Origin: Micromonospora echinofusca
Lineage (GTDB): Bacteria > Actinomycetota > Actinomycetes > Mycobacteriales > Micromonosporaceae
Direction: 5' to 3'
Length of the DNA stretch: 64,000 nucleotides
NCBI RefSeq assembly: GCF_900091445.1
Contig: NZ_LT607733.1
Location: forward strand, 4,553,001-4,617,000
Below the pieces are notes generated by a model that saw only the letters and a list, made by a program, of their open reading frames with translations, was not told the origin of the DNA and searched no databases. Of this stretch, positions 60,151 through 64,000 are shown piece after piece. Position 1 is the stretch's first letter. Each line of letters opens with the position of its first letter. Both the position numbers and the translations under genes were made by a program.

Positions 60151-61344
60151 GTGGCTCCAGTCCGCCGGCGCGGCATCACGGCCACCGCACTGCTGACCCT
60201 GCTGCTCACCGCGACGGCCTGCGGTCCGGTGGCCGACCGGCAGCCGGGCGACCTGCGGGCCGGCTACGACAGCCTGGACGGCGACCTCACGGTCTGGCCG
60301 CCACGCGGCACGCTCGCGGGCGACGACACCGTCCGGTCGGCCGTGACCGGGGCGGTACGCGACTGGCGTTCACCGGCCGACGACCGGGTGCACCTGCCCA
60401 CGTCCGGAATCCTCTGGTCCGGCGAGGTCGACGGCGCGCCGCTGGCGCTGGTGGCCGCCGACGTGCCCGGCGAGAGCGCCTCCTGGCTGCTCCAGGTCAC
60501 CGCCGAGGGCGGCCGGTACGCGGTCACCCGCGCCGCCGAGTACACGGACCCCGGCTACCTCGTCTACTCCGACGTGCTGCCCGTGCACACCTCCGACGGG
60601 CGGCGCTACCTCACGTCGGGCCGGGTGCAGCGGCTGCTCGGGCCGGACGGGCGCGCCCTGCGGGACACCGACGGCCTCACCGAGCCGGTGAACGTGCCGG
60701 CCTGCCGGGCGGTGCCGGTGACCGCCACGCTCAAGGCCACCCGGGCGCTGCCCCGGGGCCGGGCCGCCGACCGGCTGCTGGACCTCGGCACCGGCACCAC
60801 CGACCCGCGCTACCCGCTCGTACGCGACGAGAGCGGCTCCGGCAAGCGGGCCCTCACCGGCCTGGACACCTGCGTGCTCGCCGGCGAGGAGGGCCCGTTC
60901 GGCAGCCTCCCCCGGCGCATCGGCGACCGGGACGCGCCGCGCTCGGTGCCGTCGTCGTGGCCGATGACCAAGCTGACCGTACGCACCCTGGGCGAGGTCG
61001 CCCTCGGCGGCGGCGAGCCGGCGGAGCTGGAGCAGCTGACCTGGGAGACGGCCGACGGCACGATGAGCGCCGTGGTCTACCGGCCCGCCGACGGGGGCGC
61101 CCCGGTGGTCTCCCCCGCCGACCGGTCCCACCCGTTGCAGACGTACAAGCTGCCGGTGCCGGGTCAGCCGCTGGCCGTGCTGAGCTGGCGGCCGACCGCC
61201 GACAGCTCGCTGGCGACGCCGCCGGACACGCTGCGGCTGGTGGACCGGCCGGGGCTGGTCGTGGTGCCGATGCCGACCCGCTCGGAGACGTTCAGCCTCG
61301 CCGAGGCGGAGAAGACGCACTACCGCTCGCTCGGCAGCCGCTGA
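60151..61344 (+). CDS. lipoprotein of unknown function
   Basis: This 397-residue protein has a basic start, a hydrophobic stretch and lipobox TATAC, so it is a lipid-anchored exported protein. The mature part is beta-rich with no family recognised. It contains a possible disulphide pair (VPACRAVPV and LDTCVLAGEE). GGGGG before GTG 60151 sets the start. It is divergent from the GT-C pair and convergent with dxs, separated from it by a strong terminator. A link to the neighbouring membrane proteins is possible but unproven. Confidence 0.75.
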   Translation: MAPVRRRGITATALLTLLLTATACGPVADRQPGDLRAGYDSLDGDLTVWPPRGTLAGDDTVRSAVTGAVRDWRSPADDRVHLPTSGILWSGEVDGAPLALVAADVPGESASWLLQVTAEGGRYAVTRAAEYTDPGYLVYSDVLPVHTSDGRRYLTSGRVQRLLGPDGRALRDTDGLTEPVNVPACRAVPVTATLKATRALPRGRAADRLLDLGTGTTDPRYPLVRDESGSGKRALTGLDTCVLAGEEGPFGSLPRRIGDRDAPRSVPSSWPMTKLTVRTLGEVALGGGEPAELEQLTWETADGTMSAVVYRPADGGAPVVSPADRSHPLQTYKLPVPGQPLAVLSWRPTADSSLATPPDTLRLVDRPGLVVVPMPTRSETFSLAEAEKTHYRSLGSR

Positions 61345-61358
61345 ACCGGCACGCGAAA

Positions 61359-61404
61359 CGCCGACGGCGGGCGTCCCGGTCGCCCGGGGCACCCGCCGTC
61401 GGCG
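61359..61404. terminator. bidirectional terminator between lipoprotein gene and dxs
   Basis: CGCCGACGGCGGG (61359-61371) and CCCGCCGTCGGCG (61392-61404) form a perfect 13-bp stem with a 20-nt loop between the convergent stops. Confidence 0.8.
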
Positions 61405-61413
61405 GTCGGCAGC

Positions 61414-63366
61414 TCAGTTCTGCGCGGTCGCGTCGTCGGCGGTGATCACCGGCTCGACCGGCTCGACGTCCAGCCGGGAGATCCAGCCGGTGACGTCGCG
61501 GGCCACGTCCTGCGCGGTCAGGCCGAGGTCGGCGAGGATCTGGGCGCGGGTGCCGTGCGGGTGCCAGTCGGCCGGTACGCCCAGGTCCTTCAGCGGCACC
61601 CGGACGTCGGCGTCCCGCATCGCCTGGGCGAGGGCGTCGCCGACGCCACCGACGCGGACGCCGTCCTCGACGGTGACCACGAGCCGGTGCCCGGCGGCCA
61701 GCTCGACCAGCTCGGCCGGGACCGGGCGGACCCAGCGGGGGTCGACCACGGTGACCCCGAAGCCCTGCCCGGCGACCCGGGTGGCGACCTCCATGCCGAG
61801 GTGCCCGAACGAGCCGACCGCGACCAGCAGCACGTCCTTGCGCGCCGACTCGGCCAGCACGTCGACCGTGCCGACGCGGCGCACGGCCGGCAGGTCGGCG
61901 GCGACGGTGCCGGTCGGGAAGCGGACGATGGTCGGGCCGTCGTCGACGGCCACCGCCTCGCGCAGCTCCTCGCGCAGGGTGGCGGCGTCGCGGGGCGCGG
62001 CGATCCGCAGGCCCGGCACGACCCCGAAGACGGACATGTCCCACATGCCGTAGTGGCTGGGCCCGTCCGGGCCGGTGATGCCCGCCCGGTCCAGTACGAA
62101 CGTCACCGGCAGCCGGTGCATGGCCACGTCCAGCAGGACCTGGTCGAAGGCGCGGTTGAGGAACGTCGCGTAGACCGCCACCACGGGGTGCAGCCCGCCG
62201 AGCGCCAGGCCGGCGGCCGAGGTGGCCGCGTGCTGCTCGGCGATGCCCACGTCGTAGACCCGGTCGGGGTGCTTGCGGGCCAGCTTGGCGATGCCGGTCG
62301 GCTCGGCCATCGCGGCGGTGATGCCCACCACGTCGGGCCGCTCGTCGGCGATCGCGACCAGCTCGTCGGCGAAGACGTGGGTCCACTTCACCGACGGGGC
62401 GGCGACCAGCTTGCCGGTCTCGATGTCGAAGGCGCTGCCCGGGCCGTGCAGGCAGTCGGCCTCGTCCTCCTCGGCCGGGCGGTAGCCGTAGCCCTTGCGG
62501 GTGACGGCGTGCACGATCACCGGGCCGCCGAAGTTCTTCGCCGCCCGCAGCGCCGACTCGACCGCGGCCACGTCGTGCCCGTCGACCGGGCCGACGTACT
62601 TGATGCCGAGGTCCTCGAACATGGCCTGTGGGGCGACCGCGTCCTTGATGCCCCGCTTGACCGCGTGCAGCACCTCGTACATCGGCCTGCCGACCAGCGG
62701 CGTCGAGCCGAGCGCCTCCTTGACGGTGTCGAGGACCTTCTCGTAGCCGGGGTTGAGCCGCAGCGAGGAGAGGTGGTCGGCGAGGCCGCCGATGGTCGGC
62801 GCGTAGGACCGGCCGTTGTCGTTGACCACGATCACCAGCGGGTTGCGGGCGGTGGCGATGTTGTTGAGCGCCTCCCAGCACATGCCGCCGGTGAGCGCGC
62901 CGTCGCCCACCACGGCGACCACGCTGCGCTGCTCGCCCCGCAGGGCGTACGCCTTGGCCAGGCCGTCGGCGTAGGACAGGGCGGTGGAGGCGTGCGAGTT
63001 CTCGATGAGGTCGTGCTCGCTCTCGGCCTGGCTCGGGTAGCCGGAGAGGCCGCCGCGCTGGCGCAGCCGGTCGAAGCCGGCCTGCCGGCCGGTGAGGATC
63101 TTGTGCACGTACGCCTGGTGGCCGGTGTCGAACAGGAGCCGGTCGCGCGGGGAGTCGAAGACCCGGTGCATGGCCAGGGTGAGCTCCACCACGCCCAGGT
63201 TGGGACCGACGTGCCCGCCGGTGCGCGAGACCTTGGCGATCAGGAAGTCCCGGATCTCGGCGGCGAGGACGTCCAACTCCTCGGCGGACATCCGCTTGAC
63301 GTCCTGCGGACCCCGGACGGTGGCCAGCAGCCCGGTGTGGTGGACCGTGCCCTCTTCAACGCTCAT
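61414..63366 (-). CDS. dxs: 1-deoxy-D-xylulose-5-phosphate synthase
   Basis: This 650-residue enzyme joins pyruvate and glyceraldehyde 3-phosphate, the first step of the MEP isoprenoid pathway, using thiamine diphosphate. It has [29 protein letters not shown], the ThDP motif [44 protein letters not shown] and [15 protein letters not shown], in family order and length. ATG 63366 is the first sensible start; upstream frame is weak. It stands alone between the lipoprotein gene and anmK. Confidence 0.97.
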   Translation of the reverse strand: MSVEEGTVHHTGLLATVRGPQDVKRMSAEELDVLAAEIRDFLIAKVSRTGGHVGPNLGVVELTLAMHRVFDSPRDRLLFDTGHQAYVHKILTGRQAGFDRLRQRGGLSGYPSQAESEHDLIENSHASTALSYADGLAKAYALRGEQRSVVAVVGDGALTGGMCWEALNNIATARNPLVIVVNDNGRSYAPTIGGLADHLSSLRLNPGYEKVLDTVKEALGSTPLVGRPMYEVLHAVKRGIKDAVAPQAMFEDLGIKYVGPVDGHDVAAVESALRAAKNFGGPVIVHAVTRKGYGYRPAEEDEADCLHGPGSAFDIETGKLVAAPSVKWTHVFADELVAIADERPDVVGITAAMAEPTGIAKLARKHPDRVYDVGIAEQHAATSAAGLALGGLHPVVAVYATFLNRAFDQVLLDVAMHRLPVTFVLDRAGITGPDGPSHYGMWDMSVFGVVPGLRIAAPRDAATLREELREAVAVDDGPTIVRFPTGTVAADLPAVRRVGTVDVLAESARKDVLLVAVGSFGHLGMEVATRVAGQGFGVTVVDPRWVRPVPAELVELAAGHRLVVTVEDGVRVGGVGDALAQAMRDADVRVPLKDLGVPADWHPHGTRAQILADLGLTAQDVARDVTGWISRLDVEPVEPVITADDATAQN

Positions 63367-63483
63367 GACGCAAGAGTCTATCGGCCGTCCGGTACTCCGC
63401 AGCCTGGCCCGGACGCCCGCCCACCCGCCGGGGGCGCTGAGCGCCAGGTCAGGTGTCGGATGGATCGCGGGCACCCGGGGCGG

Positions 63484-64000
63484 TCAGGCCACGATCCGCA
63501 GCCGCCGGGGCGCCGCCACGGACGGGACGCCCCGGTACGCCGGGCCGGAGGGGGTCCAGGAGCCCAGCACGCTGGCCCGGGCGGCGCCGGTCACCGAGGG
63601 CAGCGCGCCGGGCAGCCCGTGCCAGGAGAGCCAGCCCAGCAGCGCGAACGCGTACGCCTCCTTGGCCTGCGCGGGCACCCCCAGCTCGTCGGTGGTACGC
63701 AGCCGCCAGCGCCCCGCCCCGAGGGCGGCCAGCCGGTCGGTCAGCGTCGGGTTGCGCACGCCGCCGCCGGCCGCGACCACCTCCGTCACGCCGTGCCGGT
63801 CGCACTCGGCGGCCACCACCCGGGCGGTCAGCTCGGTCAGGGTGGCGAGCACGTCGTCGGCCGGCACCGCCTCGCCGAGGGCGGCCAGCCGGGCGTCCAG
63901 GTAGTCGGCGTGGAACAGCTCCTTGCCGGTCGACTTGGGCGGCGGCGCCGCGTAATACGGCTCGGCGAGCAGCAGCTCCAGCAGGCCGGGGTGCACCCGA
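63484..64000 (-). CDS. anmK: anhydro-N-acetylmuramic acid kinase, C-terminal part (truncated)
   Basis: About 172 C-terminal residues are present; the start lies beyond base 64000. PPPKSTGKELFHADYLDARL, then VVAAGGGVRNPTLTDRLAAL and LGVPAQAKEAYAFALLGWLS are typical of AnmK, which phosphorylates and opens 1,6-anhydro-MurNAc during cell-wall recycling. The glycine-rich loop AAGGGVRNP is the phosphate-binding motif of the acetate/sugar-kinase fold. It lies 117 bp upstream of dxs in the same direction. Confidence 0.92.
   Translation of the reverse strand, partial: RVHPGLLELLLAEPYYAAPPPKSTGKELFHADYLDARLAALGEAVPADDVLATLTELTARVVAAECDRHGVTEVVAAGGGVRNPTLTDRLAALGAGRWRLRTTDELGVPAQAKEAYAFALLGWLSWHGLPGALPSVTGAARASVLGSWTPSGPAYRGVPSVAAPRRLRIVA

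Overview
The window is very GC-rich DNA with dense genes, frequent GTG starts and many ATGA/GTGA stop-start overlaps. The gene set is typical of a high-GC actinomycete: hemE-hemG-hemQ, DUF3000 next to hemE, an rnd-type nuclease near fadA/fadB, dxs, AA10 LPMOs, LigC and a LigD-type polymerase. The intergenic repeats and neighbourhoods look most like the Micromonosporaceae (Micromonospora or a relative). That placement is inference; no rRNA or tRNA gene was seen.

Layout. 1-3.96 kb: a sugar ABC importer followed by a GH1 beta-glucosidase (truncated by the window edge), read leftwards from a promoter bracketed by two LacI-family (CebR/CelR-type) operators. 4.1-5.6 kb: a pRiA4b ORF-3-like gene and a RibD-C reductase. 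5.7-13.1 kb: the most striking block, a HerA-like ATPase, SbcD (Mre11), SbcC (Rad50), a NurA-like nuclease and a methyltransferase in one transcription unit, with a 57-bp tandem repeat inserted between herA and sbcD. 13.3-15.5 kb: ECF sigma factor, zinc-finger anti-sigma factor and a secreted-repeat lipoprotein. 15.6-22.3 kb: an AlkA-like glycosylase, small accessory genes, a LigC-type ligase, a TAP-type hydrolase and a K+ channel. 22.4-30.1 kb: a two-permease, two-ATPase MacB/FtsX-type ABC system. 30.3-32.8 kb: an L7/L12-CTD membrane protein, the LigD-type polymerase, MsrB and a DUF305 lipoprotein. 32.8-36.1 kb: two divergent lytic polysaccharide monooxygenases flanking three small genes. 36.2-43.8 kb: haem genes hemQ, hemG and hemE, DUF3000, two proline-rich membrane proteins (one an HtrA-like protease) and an RNase D-like protein. 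44.0-47.3 kb: fadA-fadB beta-oxidation pair with a candidate operator. 47.5-51.5 kb: a proline-rich membrane protein, tandem VOC paralogues, and a response regulator/kinase pair joined by another copy of the same repeat. 51.7-61.3 kb: a C39-like peptidase, a beta-propeller protein, three paralogous GT-C-like membrane proteins and a lipoprotein. 61.4-64 kb: dxs and a truncated anmK.

How the genes work together. Two polysaccharide modules (cellobiose-type uptake plus GH1, and LPMOs with CBM5/12-like and CBM2 domains) suggest cellulose or chitin use. DNA-repair functions recur: HerA-SbcCD-NurA, AlkA, LigC and LigD-Pol. The most interesting observation is the bacterial HerA-Mre11-Rad50-NurA-like cluster, together with a repeat that seems to supply start codons and Shine-Dalgarno-like sequences at two gene junctions.
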